Source: Bilabrum cf. latius
Lineage: Eukaryota > Bigyra: Bicosoecida > Bigyra > Bicosoecida
DNA length: 64,000 nt
Direction of reading: 5' to 3'
NCBI GenBank assembly: GCA_965178125.1
Contig: OZ237747.1
Span: 806,001-870,000, forward strand
Shown: piece after piece, positions 12,006 to 26,200 of the stretch
Layout: each line of letters starts with the position of its first letter
Position numbering within the stretch: position 1 is the first letter of the stretch
The notes under the pieces: generated by a model
The model's database searches: none
What the model saw: only the letters and a program-made list of their open reading frames with translations
Told to the model about the DNA's origin: nothing
Translations under genes and position numbers: made by a program

Positions 12006-14519
12006 ATGGCCGCCAATCCTTCTACTGCTGCGACGCCAGATCGCTCGGGCTCCGGCGACATCCCCAGTTTCGATTCAATGGGATACGTTGCAATGAAGCG
12101 GAGCTTTTCGGGGTTGTCGGCTTCGGTGCAAAAGCAGATCCTGGACGTTCTTTTGGAGTCTGAAGTTCGTTTGTGGAGTGTAGTTCTAGGGATAAGCTTT
12201 CTCTGGCAAGGCCTGCTCATGGCACTCTCCGTGGTTGTAAATGATAGGCTGCCTCTCAGCTACACCACGGATACGCCGCGAGTTGTCGACTCGACTGTGC
12301 TTGGTATCGCGATAGCTAGCTTGTGTGTTTGGGTTCTGTCTGTTGGACTTCTTGTTTTCTTGGTATCATCCGTATCTGAAGGGTGCTTGTGCTGTGCAGG
12401 CAGCGCTAGTCGTAGTGGCAAGACAGTGGTGGAAGGGCCAAACGTTCCGTTGATGTCTTCTGCAGAGAGAATGCAGGGCGAGTCTTCAAGCGCGCGTGCT
12501 GCTCAGGCAGGAATCTAGGCCATGGAAGTGCTGGCAAGCCCCAGCGCTCTTGAAAGAGGAGCTCAGGTACGTCCTAGTAGCGGGGCCAGCACAGCGTCGC
12601 TGACAGGAGACGCCTCGCCTGCAACTCAAAATGATTCCAGCAGCCAGGAAAGCGGGCGTATTCGCGTGGCGGCCTTACTAATGTACCCGATCCTTGTCGT
12701 GCTGCTCGTGCTCGCACAGCCTCAGTCGCCGATCAGGGGCAGCTCGCTCGTCGTGGCGACGCAGTTCTACGCCCTCGGGGCGTTCTTCTACTCTTTGCTC
12801 GCCTGGTTCGGAGCTGTGCTGGACGCCAAGTCCACCGGCCAGCAAGAAAGCAGCGAAAGCAATGCAGACGAACAGCTCAGGTGGCGCATCCGGACCGCTG
12901 CGGCAGCTGCGCCACAGTTGGTGGTCGGAAGCGCGGCCTCGGGACGGAAGGGACTTGATGCTATTGCCGAGGAGAGCGATAATACTAAGCCTTCCGTGGC
13001 CGCCCCATCCACGCAACAACAAAGTGCACAGAGCAACAGTGGCCTGCGACGAAGAAGCACCAAGCCAGCGAGCGCCTCTGTACTGGACCTGGTGCACCAG
13101 GAAGAAGGCTCCAACGGGAAACTGCTCGCTCGCTCACGAGCTGGTGCTCAGACGGCTTCCGTCAACCCGTTCATCCGAGCGCTGGACGTGCGTGTGGCGG
13201 CAGTCCAGCGAGCGGGGGGCGTGTACAGCCACATGATGAGCCAGAGGTCGGCTTTGCACGTGTCTGGATTCGTGCTCATCGTGCTGATCGCGATTGGTCG
13301 CAGCTTTCTGTCACCTGATGCGATCAGCTACCTGTCGAGTGCAAACACCAAGGAGATGATGGCTCATCTGGCCTGCTTTGCTGCGGCGCTTGCCGTGTAT
13401 TGGACGGTGCTGGCCATACTCACGGACTCCATGTTTAGTGCCGTCATAGTAAGCTATGTCTACTGCCGGGTGTGGGTGGAATCGATGCGCGACCTACTCA
13501 CGATCGTGCTCGTGGCCATCGAGCAGCGAGCCTGCGCGCTGGATGGGTACGCAGACATGGTCAAAGTGGTACTGTCAATGCGTAACATGACCTTTGGATA
13601 GTCGCAGGACGCCATGGACCGCGTGATGGGCAGGGCTTGCGAGGATTCTGGGGCCGAGACGACGGATGGCGAGCAAGCCGGCGGGTATGGGTCCTCTGCA
13701 GGCAGGACACGGCGAGCGAACTCGGTGGCAGGGATGGGAATGCAGCTTGGGATGAATGCAGGGTGGGCCTCAGCAGCAAGCATGGGCGGGGCGGGGGTCA
13801 TAATGGTGGAGGAGGACAGCGAGGAGGATGCTGACGATGCGGATGGCAGGGGGGAAGGAAAGCACCGCCGCAGTGGACAGCGGGCTGGCACGCCGCAGAA
13901 CGACCCGGTCCATGGAGCTCCGAGCAACCTGGGCATCCCGGATAAATCCGTGCTTTCCATTGCCATGTCGGAATGGTGGCGCGCGTTGGACGGACCTGTC
14001 ACGCAAGTGGTGCAGTCGCTGTACGCCAAGTCGCAATCCAGGCTTGCTCTCGTGGTCGCGTTCAGCGTGGTGCTGGCCATCTTGCTCGCGTCGAGGTACG
14101 TCTATCTCCAGGGTGACTTGGTGGCATTGTTCGAGGACGGTGTCACGCCGATCGCCTTTGTCGTGTCTTTGCTTTCCTTCGGGGCTGTGATCATGGTGCT
14201 GCTGGAGACCCTGCAGATCAAGTCCACGGTCGATGCTGGCCTGTGCGCCTCCATTGCGAGGGTGCAGCTGAATTCGAAGGTGGCCGCAGAGGCCCTCGAC
14301 TTGCGCAAGGTGGATGACACTGACAGTACCCTTTCGGAGATTCAGCACGCTCTAGAGCAGATGAAGCTGATCCAAGAGGCGCTGCAAGAGAGTCCGCGGG
14401 TCGTCCCGCTGGTGTTTGGCATCCACGTGCGGTACGAGCTGCTGTTTTCGTACGCGACGACTGCGCTCATCACGGCGCTTGTTCCGTTCGCACAGAGGGC
14501 GGTGGTGGGGGCGGAGTAA
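12006..14519 (+). CDS. Polytopic membrane protein, family not recognised
   Basis: 837 codons with UAG at 12516 and 13599 and a TAA stop. About nine to ten hydrophobic segments are visible: two between residues 50 and 125, two near 220-275, two to three around 420-490, two around 680-740, and one near the C-terminus. They are separated by long polar Ser/Ala/Glu-rich loops. No channel, transporter or kinase motif stands out. The size and spacing suggest a bestrophin-like or otherwise large anion-channel-type architecture, but I see no diagnostic motif and do not assign it. The start ATG has a good context (GCGCCATGG) and lies 138 bp from the divergent methyltransferase start. Confidence 0.8.
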
Positions 14520-15894
14520 TTGCGATTTATATAATCGGAGGTGTCTGGGTGCAGGTAGGTGCTTGCGGGCCTTGGTCCTAGCTGGCCCTCGGCTTGAAGG
14601 TCCGCAACACTCGCTGCCAGCAGCAGATGTTCATTCATGCAAATTGGTAGCGTCTTTAATTAATAGCGAATCTATGGGTAAGTTTGAAATGCCCATCATG
14701 CCAGTCCCCTACCCTGTAGTCTTGGGGGCAACCTCCGTCCGTGCCGAGGCCCCAAAAGTGGGCCCTGCGCCAGCCGGGGCGAGTCAGCCAGGGGAAAAAA
14801 GCAACAAGACATGCATGGAGCGATGGGTGGAGGTGGGGAATCATCACTACGCATTGTATTTTCAGACACTCAGGAATGCTCGTGGACCAGCTGCAATTGC
14901 ACTACGGTCCGAGTCGGCGAAGCGTTTCAGATTGATACAATATTGACGCCACATATCCAACTGGGTGCCGAAATTGTTCTGTTCCATTGCCATACATAAT
15001 GAAAGACATCAGCGATTTCTGATCTGAGACTTTGAAGGAAGCCGGACATTGGCAGATGCAGGGGTAGGATTCCAAAACAGCGTCGACTCTTCATGGGGAT
15101 AGGCCGGAATCCACGTTAGCATCGATTTTGGTATACGTCTTTGAGACTTGTTACTAGGCATGGAGTGGACATGGGTACAGGCGTGTTCCAACTAGCGCAA
15201 GCGCAAGCGACTCAGTTGGGAGTTGCTCAAGACGGTACGTTGTCTACTATAATGACCTCGCCATGCAAGTAGTGCTCAGTCGGGTCGGAAAATCATACAA
15301 ATTCGAACTAAGTAAGGCTGAAGAAGTCACGAAGCTGGATTAGACGCGGCAGTGCGTCAAGACGTTCTGATCCTAACGCCGGATGGGGTTCGGTGTTGAT
15401 GCCAGAGTGGGAGCGCGTGAACGTCTCGTTGGGTTCCGATGGCGGTTGCGACCGGGAAGGTGCGACCAAGCCAACGGATTGCTTGCGATGACGCGCATAC
15501 CCTCTCTGTGTTCAGGAGAGGGGCGGAGATTGGGTAATTTTTGTACACTCTGGCATCAGGGTAGTACTACGATGAAATGGTGGCACAGCACCGTAGGGCT
15601 GGGATTACCAAAGTGCTTGGGCACGACTGGGCGATTGCATGGTTTCGGCAATGCTGCAAGCCTATACCTATAGACGCTGCGGGTGAAATGAAGGCTAGGC
15701 GTGGACTTCGTCTTCCAAAGGGTGCTCGCGACGCCAATCTTGTGTTTCACTCGCCAGCTCAGGTCATGAATGACACACTCATGACATGACTATGACCGTG
15801 ATATTTTTTGTTGGATAAGCCTTATGGCTCATTGGTCGCAGATGCCTCAATCGCCATGAACAGTTTCACGTATGCCTCGAGACGCCCAGCTGAA
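14520..15894. other. Intergenic region with weak open frames
   Basis: 1.37 kb between the convergent membrane-protein and TmcB-like genes. Two stretches stay open with UAG as Gln: 14674-14946 (90 codons from ATG, TGA stop) and about 15020-15370 (115 codons, no early ATG, TGA stop). Neither resembles a known family, and the local base composition is nearer to non-coding DNA. They could be exons of a small gene, a decayed gene, or chance, because reading UAG as sense lengthens random frames. Confidence 0.3.
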
Positions 15895-18800
15895 TCACCG
15901 CACCGACAGCCCCACCGCCCCCTTCGCGGCAGCCTGCGCCGCAGTTCGATCGAGAGCCGCCGTGTCTGCCCCGGCCAGGTTCTTCTCTACCTCCTCGCGA
16001 ATGGCAGGGATGCCCCTGACGACAGCCTCCGGGAGAAGAAGCGTCAGCCCGCGCACCCGCTTCATCTCCGTGTCGAGAGCCTGGATCGCCGTGCGGTTGG
16101 ACCACAGGTGCACGGCACCCAGCGCCACCACGAACAGGACGCAGGCCGTCAGCTGCCATCCTAAGAACCGCCTCACGACGTCTCGCGCCAGCTGCCTGTG
16201 AATGGCGGTCGCCTCGTACAGGCCGCTGTCGACGAAAGTGCCGGCCAGTTTTTTGAACTGCTGGGCCTTTGTGGCGGTGAATCGTCCTAGCAGACGGTCG
16301 CGGCTGTCCCCCTGAGCAACCAGACCTCCTGCCGAGGCGGCCTCGGCTTTGTACGTCCCGACGATGTCGAGCGCATCTTCCGTCAGGTGCTGGATGGCTC
16401 CATGCAGACCAGTGCCCAGCAAGCCATCCATGAATGCGGAGCAGTCCTCGTGCGAGAAGGTGGTCTCGGCCTGCATGACGTACCCCAGGCTGCGGCCCTG
16501 CGCAAGTGCAAAGTGCGTCTCGTTCTGTCCTGACTCAGGAGCTGACTCGCCCGTCGGGTGAGACGCCGGGGAGAAGCCGCCTCCCTTGGACAAGCAACCA
16601 TCCTCTAACATCAGGTGGTGCATCTTGTCGCTTGCCTTAAGGGTGCCGTCAACGTGCATCACCTCCGAGCCGTACAGCAGCCCGTTCTGCAGCCGAATCA
16701 CCGCAGCAGCACGATCGTGAACGGCAGAGGCATAGAAGTCAATCGCTGCGGCAGTCTCCGACTCAAGCGTCCTCGCCACGTAGTACTCCAGCTGCAGAAC
16801 TGCAGCGTGCCTCTGCTCCGAGTAGTACACGGCGTTGTCCAGCCGCTCGATGTCGTCGAAGCTTGCCGTGGTCCACTCGCGTAGCAGTGCGAAGCATGCA
16901 GCAGCCACGAGCACGGGCATGCAGAACCGCACCAGGTTGAGTATCACCCTGCTCGAGTCCTTGGTGGACTCCCTCTCCTCTGCGCGGTTCTTCTTGAACC
17001 TGATCTTGGACCAGTCCATCTCCTCGACCTGAGAGCCAGCACCTTGCCCGCCCTATCCGTTGCCTGCGTTGTCTCCGCGCACGGACACGACAGCGTCCTG
17101 GTATCCCCCGGTGGCGTCGTCATCAATGCCGTCTTCCTCCGCCTGTATTTCGTCGAGCCTCTTCTGCGCGTCGTTCCGAAGAAACTTGACCACCTTGCGA
17201 GGGACGTGGAAGAAGATCCGATGGATCCCATCGCGGGCTCCTTCCACCCCTACGATGATCGGGATGACGACGCCGATGAGACTCAGCATCAAAATGCCAA
17301 TGCTCGACATGGTGATGCAAAGCTCAATCAGCTCGTTTCTCTCCTTGTGCTCCTCCGTTCTCTTGTGCAGCAGCTGAGAGCTCTCGTTTGCGCCCGCAGC
17401 CACCGATTCGGGCCCGTTGGCGCGGACGAAGAACACGATGGAGGATCGGTCGTACAGTGCCCACTTGGAGGGATCGATGGCCTCCGAAAGTCTAACCTTG
17501 GTCCCAAATTCCACGCCTGCATCCAGCAGGCCAGTCGGTCGCACCACCTCCTCGCCGGCTTGGAGGTTTCTCACCGGCAGCACGTCCTTCACGTACAGCG
17601 AGTGCAGGGCAACGGAGGACTTAATGCCGTCGTTGAGTCCCATCGAGTCGATCGCTGCCTAAGAATAGCCCCTGCTCGTCGCATGCACCCACTGCGTGAA
17701 GTTCACTGGCACGTTCGGCTCGAACGTCTTGGACCCGCTCGTCTCTGCAGCTTCAAGGTATAGCTCGTTGTGGATCTATGCGTACTCGCTGCGATGCACC
17801 TCCAGTCTGTGCACCATCCCATCCCACCTGTCTTGCGTGTCCGAGATGGCTTGGCTGCTCAGTACGAGGGATTGGCTGTCCAGCAGCAGCTCTTGCATCA
17901 CCACCTGCCTCTCACCCGACCTCGCGACCAGCTCAATGTCGGACAGCAGGCCTAGCAGAAGCACGCGATTCAAAGTAACGTAGACCGCAGCCAACACCCC
18001 AACGACGATAAACAGGACAAACAGCGCCGTGTTGAGGAGCTGCAGGCTGGTCTCCTTCACGTTGGACATGCGACGGAGAGTCCGCCGCAGCTGGGAGGTG
18101 GCGCTCGTGCGACTGGTCTTGGACGTGATTGAAGACCGCTCCCCATCGTTGTGATGGCGCTAGTACGGATCACTGGGGGGATCCCTCCGGCCAGCCACGT
18201 GCAGCCTCGAGTCACCTCCGGTCGCTCGCGTTGAGAGTCCGGGCGATTTCCTTTGACCTCGCTTGGCGAGCGCAGACTTTGGACCTCCCTGGTCTGGATG
18301 GATGCTGAACGTAACGTGCGCTTTCCCCGGCTCCATGTGTGTCCCAGACACATCCGAGTTGTCGGTTCGGCCGGATAGCATCTCGGCACTGCCACGGGCG
18401 TCGCTCCTTGTGATGCGATCCAGTGTGCCGCTGCCCTCTGCGAAGGTCCCCTCGAAGGTGTGCAGGCTCTCGACATCCACGTGGGTGCTTCCGCCTTCTG
18501 AGCCGCGCTCGACGGTTTGCAGACGTGGAACAGCATCGCTGGCATTCGACGGCTTGTGCGGCGATGATGTTGCTCCAAGGAGGGCAGCGGCACCGTTGGT
18601 CGAAGGAGCGAGGAGGCCATCCGCTAGCGCGTGCTAGACGTGCGCTATGCCAGCGTTTGACACAGCTTCGGATAGCTCTGCTGACCCCTGGCTGTTTGAA
18701 GCAGCCAATGCATGCACTACATTTGCAGCTGAAGCCGATTCGACCCCATCCACGCTCGCACTCCTCCTTCTCTGCCCGGTGCCAGAGTGTGCCTGCTGCA

Positions 18801-21800
18801 GCTGGACACGTCGCTCCCTTGCAGACACAGGGGCCTCCTCCGCCTCTTTGCTCTCGACAATAGGCATGCCCCTCTTGCTCTTCTTCTTCTTCTCCTTCTA
18901 CATGGAGTGCTTGGAGTGAGTCAGCGCTAGCGAGCTGCCCCCCCCCTGGCTGCCTGACCCCTGCTCGAGCTTCTCCAGATCAGCCAGCAGACTGTCCCCA
19001 CCTGCGGTAGAACCAGTGGCCCCAGAGACCCGCTTGATGTGTTTTGTCCCCGATGATGAGCTGCTCCTGTGGTGCTACGGGTGCGGACGTGGAGCATTCA
19101 CGGCGTACGATAGGCGCACTGATGGACTTGCCGAGCGCGGCTGCCCAGCAGGAAACTTCTCGCGGTCCTACTCCCGCTCGTGTTCATCGTCTTCGTCGTC
19201 AACGTCAGTGCTACAGATCTGAATGGCCCCGCTCTGACCGAGACCTGCCGCCAGCTGCACCCAGGAAGGATCAGGCCTTGGAGGCCTCGCGTCCACGGCC
19301 TCGTCTCGAAGCGGCATGCCAGGAATGCTAGGTTTTCTCTTCTTCTGCAGCAGCGACCCCTCCTTATCGGCACCAGGATGACGACGATTAGAGGCAGCTC
19401 TGGCTTCCCCAAGTCCGGCAGCTGACGAGGCTGTGTTGCCATGTTTTGACGAGGTTTCGCCGTGATGTTCTTGACCGCTCTGCTTTCCACCAGAAGCGGT
19501 CTAATCGTGCTCTGCGTGTGCAAGCTGCCGCTGCAAGGAGCGGGCATTCGGGGTTCCCCCGCTGCCACCGACCAGCGAGGCTCCACCCATGTGAGACGCA
19601 GCAACGGACGAGCTGTCTTCCTCGGCCCAGGGTCTCCACTTCAAAAGACACACTTGCAGCATGTCCGGCGGTGTGCTGAGGTCAGCACCTCGACGAGCGC
19701 GCCGTCCGCGCCCAGCTGCCCTGCTGTCGGAGCCGTACTCGCTCGGCATGGCCTTTCCAATTGCACCCAGCATGCTGGCACGCATGGGCATGCTCGTTTG
19801 CAGCTGCAGCCACACCTTCATGTGGTTGTGTGGCAGGATAGCGTGCCTGGGCAGCGTCTGCCCAGCGGAGGACTTCATGAATTGCCTGCTGGGCCACAGC
19901 ACGCCGGGGGCACCGAGCTCCGTATCGGTGTCGTCCGTCTCTTCCAGCATTGCGAGCTCGTCCGCTCCGACAAGGTGCGGCCGGTGCCCGCTGCGGGTGC
20001 TCCTACCGCCGCCGCTGCTCTTGCTCTCCTTTCGAGAGCTGCTGCCTCTTGAGGAGGGTGTGGTGGCGATGGCATCGACGTCTGAGCTCTTCCCACTAGG
20101 CCCAGCAACGCTGTGTCGACGAGATTGCTTGCCGCTCGATTTCACAGCCGAGGCTGCCTTGGCCACCACGCCATGCAGCTTCGTGGTTGCCACCGTTGGC
20201 TGCGACTCTGCGAGGTCGAGGGCGAGTGGCAGGCCGTTCTCGATCCCCCTCGCCTCGAGAAACTGACCCAGCTGAGGCATGTACTTGTGAAGGAAGACCC
20301 CGCCGCGCCCGATGTTGTCTCGTGAGATCCGGAGAGCCCGCTACGATCTGGGGCAGGCTCCGGTGACGACTCCCGTGGGAGCCATGAAGAGGATGAAGCC
20401 GGTGTTGTCGCTGATCGGAAGCGGCTGCATGATGCCTCCGAATCCTTCCTCCATCTGGCGCACCGACAGCAACACAGGGAAGATGTGCCCGGCCTTGTGA
20501 AGGCCGAAGACCTGCCGCGAGGAATTGAGCATCTCCTCTTTCCCGGATGCCAGGAATCGACGAAGGAAGTGATCGTGCGCGGCGGCGAAAGGCTAGGGTA
20601 GCACGGTCGACAGGTTCTGACCGACGAGCTCTCGCTTGGTGTACCCGAACATGCTGGTGGCAGGCTGGTTCACGGAGACCATGTTGCCGAGGGTGTTTGG
20701 GTCCTGGGAGGCGACGAGCACAGCGACATTTTCGCTCTGTGTGGCGACTTCCAGCTGCTGCCCCATCATGTCAAAGTCAGCCCCAGAGATGCCCCTGGTG
20801 TGCAGCCTGGTGGCTTCCTCCTCCAGCACGTCTGCCTGCTCCACGTACTTGGCCGCGAGCATCGGGTCGTTCTTGATCTCGATCAGAAAGAGGGCGTACT
20901 GCCTGAGTGCCACCACGGAGCTAGGGTTGATCCTCAGGAGCAGCTGATACGCCGCGTCAGCCGCCTCGGTGCTGTCGTGGATCCTAGCTCCGATCTCCGA
21001 GAGCCGGTCGACATTGACCACCGTGTCCGTCAGCCGTTGCCAGAAGTCTCGGATGGCAGACCGTGCTCGCATTGCTTCCATGCTCGCGGCCTCCTTGGTC
21101 TTTTCGAAGCGGACGCGCGCCTGGACGGAGACACGACCGCCCACCGATTGCTCCAGCGCGGCCGCTGAGATCTGCTGCTGCCTGCAGAATACGAGGCACT
21201 GCGTGTCGATGGGCGGCTGCAGGGCAAGGGCTGCTTGCAGGTGCGTCTGTTCGAGGTGTCTGTTCCCTCGGATGTCTCGGAGGAAATCAGCTGCGATGAT
21301 GTGCATGCTCGGGTCGCCCTGGAAGAACTCGAGCGCCTCTGCGAGCAGGTGCTCGGCCTCTTCTGCTCCGTCAGAATGCTCGAAGAGAGCGGCGTTCCCG
21401 TCCAAGGTGGACCCGGCGGCACCGCCCCGCCCTCCGAACCTCTTCTTGCGGGCGTGTCCGATAGCAGCTGCGGATGCGAGGCCACCCGCTTCGCCAGTCC
21501 CCGGGGAGGAGGACACGTGCCCGGTGCGCATGTCTAATTCGGCTTGGGCGAGCATGCGGCGGAGCTTCACCTGCACCATCTGCGGGGACGAGAGCTCGAA
21601 CACGTCATCGAAGCTGCGCCAGCGCATGTCGGTGACTGTCCAGCCGGCGAATGCCACGAAGGGCAGCGCCATGAGGAACGCTAAGCCAGCTCCATCCCGG
21701 CTTGTAGGCACGAGCAGCAGCGAAGCGCACTGGCACACTGCCGCCCAGATGATGACCCCGCCGAGCGAGACGAACCACTGGTTCGCCTCGTGAGCCGAGA

Positions 21801-23126
21801 AGGGGAGCCCAGCCAGGTGCTGGTACACGAGATACACGCCGAGCGCGAGGGAAGCGATTGAGAGGACCCACGGCGACACGTATTCGACCAACGAGAAGGC
21901 AGCACAGGCAATGGCGATGGCAATGAGCGCATATGCATGCACTCGTCCATCTGCCCTCGCAAGCGGTTGGGAGCTCGCCCGCCTTCTGTCCATCAGCGTG
22001 GTCGCAGCCACACACGCGAAGGCTACCCACGCCACGCAAAGCAGCAGGGCCAAACCGATCATGACTATATGACCACCATCGTAGCAATCTAAGCTACTCG
22101 AGAACCAGGTTTCATTCCCTTCGACTCGCTCGCATGCCACAGTAGCAAGAAGGGATCGCAGCACTGGGATGAATAAGACGGTACACGCTCCATCCGCGGA
22201 AATCCGAAGCACCTGCACTAATAATTAGAGAATCAGATCGCCCGTAGTCGCTTAAAGCAAAGCCATTTGCATTACTCCGATTCAACACCAGCAAACAATC
22301 GCTAGTCTCGGTGCCATGTGTTAAAACATCCTCTGGCAGCTAAACTCACCCGGATTGCCACCGATGGGGAATTGGAGAACTGAAATTCTTCAGAATCGGC
22401 GTAAATCTTGCCAAGGATCAAGAACAGCGCGATGACGATGGCAACAATGCTTGCAGAAGCCGAGAACAGTACAACCACGGCTTTGCTAGCGGGTGAGCCG
22501 GCCGAAGCGAGCCCTGTCATGTCACCTGACACGGCACCTAGAGCAAAGCTGATGTATTTCATTGCCTCCATGTCATGCCAATGGAAAGGGGCAGCTGCCG
22601 ACAGCGGGAACGCCAGTACCTGAGGTGAAGTACCGAGAAGAAGGCGGGTGCAGCCGCTGATGGGAAGCAAACACTGCGCCCTCGGCACAAACGTACGCCC
22701 CGAAAGACTCACTTGCAGGCTGAAGAGAAGGATAAATACCATCATTATCCAACGAGGCGTGCGAATTCCTTTCGAACCGCTTAGCGCTGCCATTAAGCGC
22801 TTCAATCCGAGAGCAGCCCATCGCACAAGCTCCTCCGAGGCGTCCGACTAGTCTTGGAGCTGTAACGTTGGTGTGCGATGCGCCTGCGCGGCTTCGATCC
22901 TACGATGGGTGGGAGAATGAGCTGAACTTTTTATTTGCCCGCCGGCATTGCTACCAGATGGCTGCTCGTCTTGTCGAGATGGCTGGATGCGAAATGAGCG
23001 CACTGCGAGGATTCGAGAGGCTTACAGCGCACCAGAAGGTAAAATAGCTCATTATTTTCGTCGTGGACTATCACCAACATACTTCAAATAACTCTCACTT
23101 GCGCGAAAGCTCCTGTTTGACTTCAT
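15895..23126 (-). CDS. Giant TmcB-like membrane protein with PAS domain
   Basis: Exons 23126-23099, 23020-22350 and 22212-15895 (introns 78 and 137 nt); 2338 residues with a TGA stop. The total coding length is divisible by three, which supports the splicing. At least 12 in-frame UAG codons are present (22848, 20593, 20341, 19501, 19168, 19075, 18898, 18634, 18160, 17776, 17659, 17053). Several membrane segments occupy about residues 50-430. A cytosolic helical region follows, then a PAS domain at about 720-830 (MFGYTKRELVGQNLSTVLP, then HKAGHIFPV). A low-complexity stretch leads to four further membrane segments between about 1615 and 2265. This order matches Dictyostelium tiny macrocysts proteins, likely membrane-linked sensors. 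The short first exon is the least certain part. Confidence 0.8.
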
Positions 23127-23247
23127 GGCTGCACTGAATGCTTCGGGATGAAGCAGTGTCGCGAGGTGACGCGCTCTGCAGGATTGGTCGCAAGCGCGGC
23201 GCCTAATGTTCCGCAAAAGCATCAGCTGGGATCGGCTTCACGCACGA

Positions 23248-26200
23248 TCAGGCTCGTATCGAGTTCAGAACCGCAGAGCCACTCTGCTGCCCCTGCCAGG
23301 ATGGCACACCGGCGGATTGCCTGTTCATATCGATGAATTCCTTGCTCGAGGTCCTCTTGAGCGTGGTCAGGAACTGCGGCAGGACGCCACGCTCCGACTC
23401 ATCTGCTTCCACGTCTGGGCTGCCCGGCACCGATGGCCCCAGGGTCGATTCCGAGAAGGAGTCATCATCCGTGCCAGACCTGGGAGTCTGGACCTCTTCT
23501 GCCCCGAGGTTCCCGAGGTCCTTGGACCAACGCGCCGAGTTGAGCTCGTGCACCTCCTCGTCCTCGTCCTCGTCCTCATCATCGTCATCGTCAGACACAA
23601 CAGCCCTGTCGCCTGTTGGGCTTGAAATAACGGCACGATTGTGGTGCACGCCGCTGCCGCCGTCGCTCAGACCGGTTGCTTTGCTCACTTGAGCCTGCTC
23701 GGCCCCCACTGACTGCTTCGAAGCTCTCCTCGCCAGCCCCCGCTTGGAGGACGTCCGGGGCAATTCCCGTTTCGAGGATTTCTTGGCCAGCTCTCGCTTG
23801 GAAGACTTTCGTTGCATCGCCGAGTTCCGCTCTATGTGCTTTTCCACCTTTGCGATGAGCTCGGCTGCCTTGGCGGCGACCTCGCCCGGTGTCGCGAGCA
23901 TGCTCACCTTGGCAGTTGCTCGCTTGCCTCGAGCAAGTGCTTGCTCCCTCGACTGCGCCTCGGCCTCCCACGCAGCCGACAGGTCGCCGTAGAACAGCCT
24001 TGACTTTGGCGCAGCCACCAGCTCCACCGACTCCCCCCGATCCAAGCACCCTCTTGCGTCTACCTTGCCGGGCAGCAAGTGCGCCGACTCGGAGCCGCTA
24101 CCGGCAACACCGCCCGGTGCCGTCCGGGATCCGATCCGTCGAAGCGCCCCGTGACTGGCAGCGCCGGCACCGCCTCTACTCGAGGCGAGGCCCGGGCCTG
24201 GACCAGCCCCAAATCCACCGGTGGGTGCGGCAGCCATCCAGGCAGGCCTCAACCCTGAGGCGGCCGCCAGCTGTCGCAGCACTGCCGCCTGCTTCTCCGA
24301 GTCGTATGAGTACGCCGCCGTGCCGCCGTGCCGGCCACTGGTTGCCTTAAACTCGGCATCTCTGTCTTCCAATGAATCCTTGGGATCCGCAAGCGCCGTG
24401 GGGCGCCGCTGCGAAGCACGCAGAGGAGACACGAGCGGATCCAGCCTGCGAGCACCTGTTTGCTACTTGCTCTCGGCAATGGGCCCTCGTTCTACTCCTC
24501 CTCCTGAATTCGCATCGATGGGGTAGTCCCCTGCCGCTGACCCTCGCCTGCTGGTGGACCCACTCCTCACCCTGAACTTGTCGCCTGCTTGCTGCTGCCC
24601 CCCTCTCAGACTCTCTCGCCGCTCCTGCAGGAGCTTGCGTCCCAGCTCGCCCAGTTCTCCATCGCGCACCCCTGTTCCTGCAGCAACACCGGCTGCGCGT
24701 GTGCCAGAAAACGCATCCGCCTAGGAAGTCGAACTCTTCCTTCTGTGCTGTCTTCTGCCATGGGTGTCCGTTGAGTTTTTACCTCCGCTGGCCCGAACCA
24801 GCCGTCGGACAGCCGCTTCCCTCCGTCGAGTCGATTTCGCCGCGAGCTCTGCCCTGGCTGCGTGCCTGACCCTGGTGCCTGGCGCGATGGCCCGCACAGC
24901 CGGAGGGGTCCCCCTCTGTGGGGGGGCCCGCGGCGCAGCGACGGGGCTTCGAACGTCTTTCGAGAGGCGCCGCACGGGGCTTCGCCGCTGGCTGCCCTGG
25001 CCGGCCACGCCGCCGGCTCGCCTTCCTTTCCCTGTGCCTGCAGAGGCGCCGGGACGAGGCGGTGAGCCGCCCAGCCGGCTCCGATCGCCGGGCCGCATGC
25101 CGCCAGCCGGCTCGGCGGGTTCCTGCTTGATGAACGACTGGAACCGACGCAAACCGACGTGCACCTGGCCCGCCTGATCCGATCCCTATTGATCCGATCC
25201 CCCGCCCCTCGCGCTGTTCCTCCTCGAGCCCGCAAGCGAGGCCTCATTCAGGAGCCGCTCCCTTCCCGCCCGCGTCCCCGAGAGGACCTCCTCCACGCCC
25301 GCGACCACCACCCCGTCCCTCGGCGTCTCCTCCTCGGGGTCTTCCGCCGACTGACCTTCCGTGAGCATGGGCCTGGAGCCAGACCGCTGCAGAGCGAAGG
25401 ATGGCACCCGGATCACGCCCACCCCGGCGCTGGAGCTCCGCCTCCTCCCCCCCTTGGCCCCCTTGAAATCGCCCTCGCTGGACCCGTCCGACCCGATCTC
25501 TTCCTCTCTCGAGTCCCGGTGGTTGGACGAGCTGCCGTGGCTGGCCGCCCCACCGCTTCCATGCGTGGTCTGTGAGGTGCCCCCCAGGCTGCCACGACGA
25601 CCCACCGGCAGAATGGGGACACCCTCCTCCGTCAAATTGACGGAGTCGTGCCCCCTCTGCACAGCAAGCCTCCGCTGCCCCTTTCCGCTAGCTCTAAGCT
25701 GCTCCTTGAGCGGGTTGGACCGAGCATCCACGAGCAGTTTGCCCACCCTACCGCTCATGTGCACGCTCGAGATGTTCTCCTCTTCTTCTTCTTCATAGCC
25801 CGTGCTGTCCCCACCAAGCAGCGAGTCTGCCGCCGCATACAATGAATCGCTGCCAGAGGTGGGAGTCGAGCCCAAGCCCGCACCTGCTGGATCGCTACCA
25901 TCCGTCGCGCGCGCCTTCAAGTCTGACAGTGGCGCGGTGGTGCTCGAGGTGCCCATGCCTCCTGCTGCATGCCCCGCTGACGGGCCCTGCCTCTCCCTTG
26001 CGATCGCTTCCGCAAGCAACCTGCTCTCGACAGTGGCGTTGGATGGCATGGGGGGTCCCCACGCCGCGTCCTCCACGCTGATACGGTGGCTGCGCTTCGG
26101 GCTAGGGCCCTGCCAAACGGGTTGCTGGCCCCGCCTGCCGCCTGCAGCACCACCAGCGCCGCCCAGGTGAGAAGCGGCTCGGCCCAGTCGCCGGTCCCTC

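Noticed and set aside
15019-15370. A 115-codon open frame as a gene
   Set aside because: It has no early ATG, no recognisable motif and no clear splice partners; frames this long occur by chance when UAG is sense. Kept only as a note in the intergenic entry.
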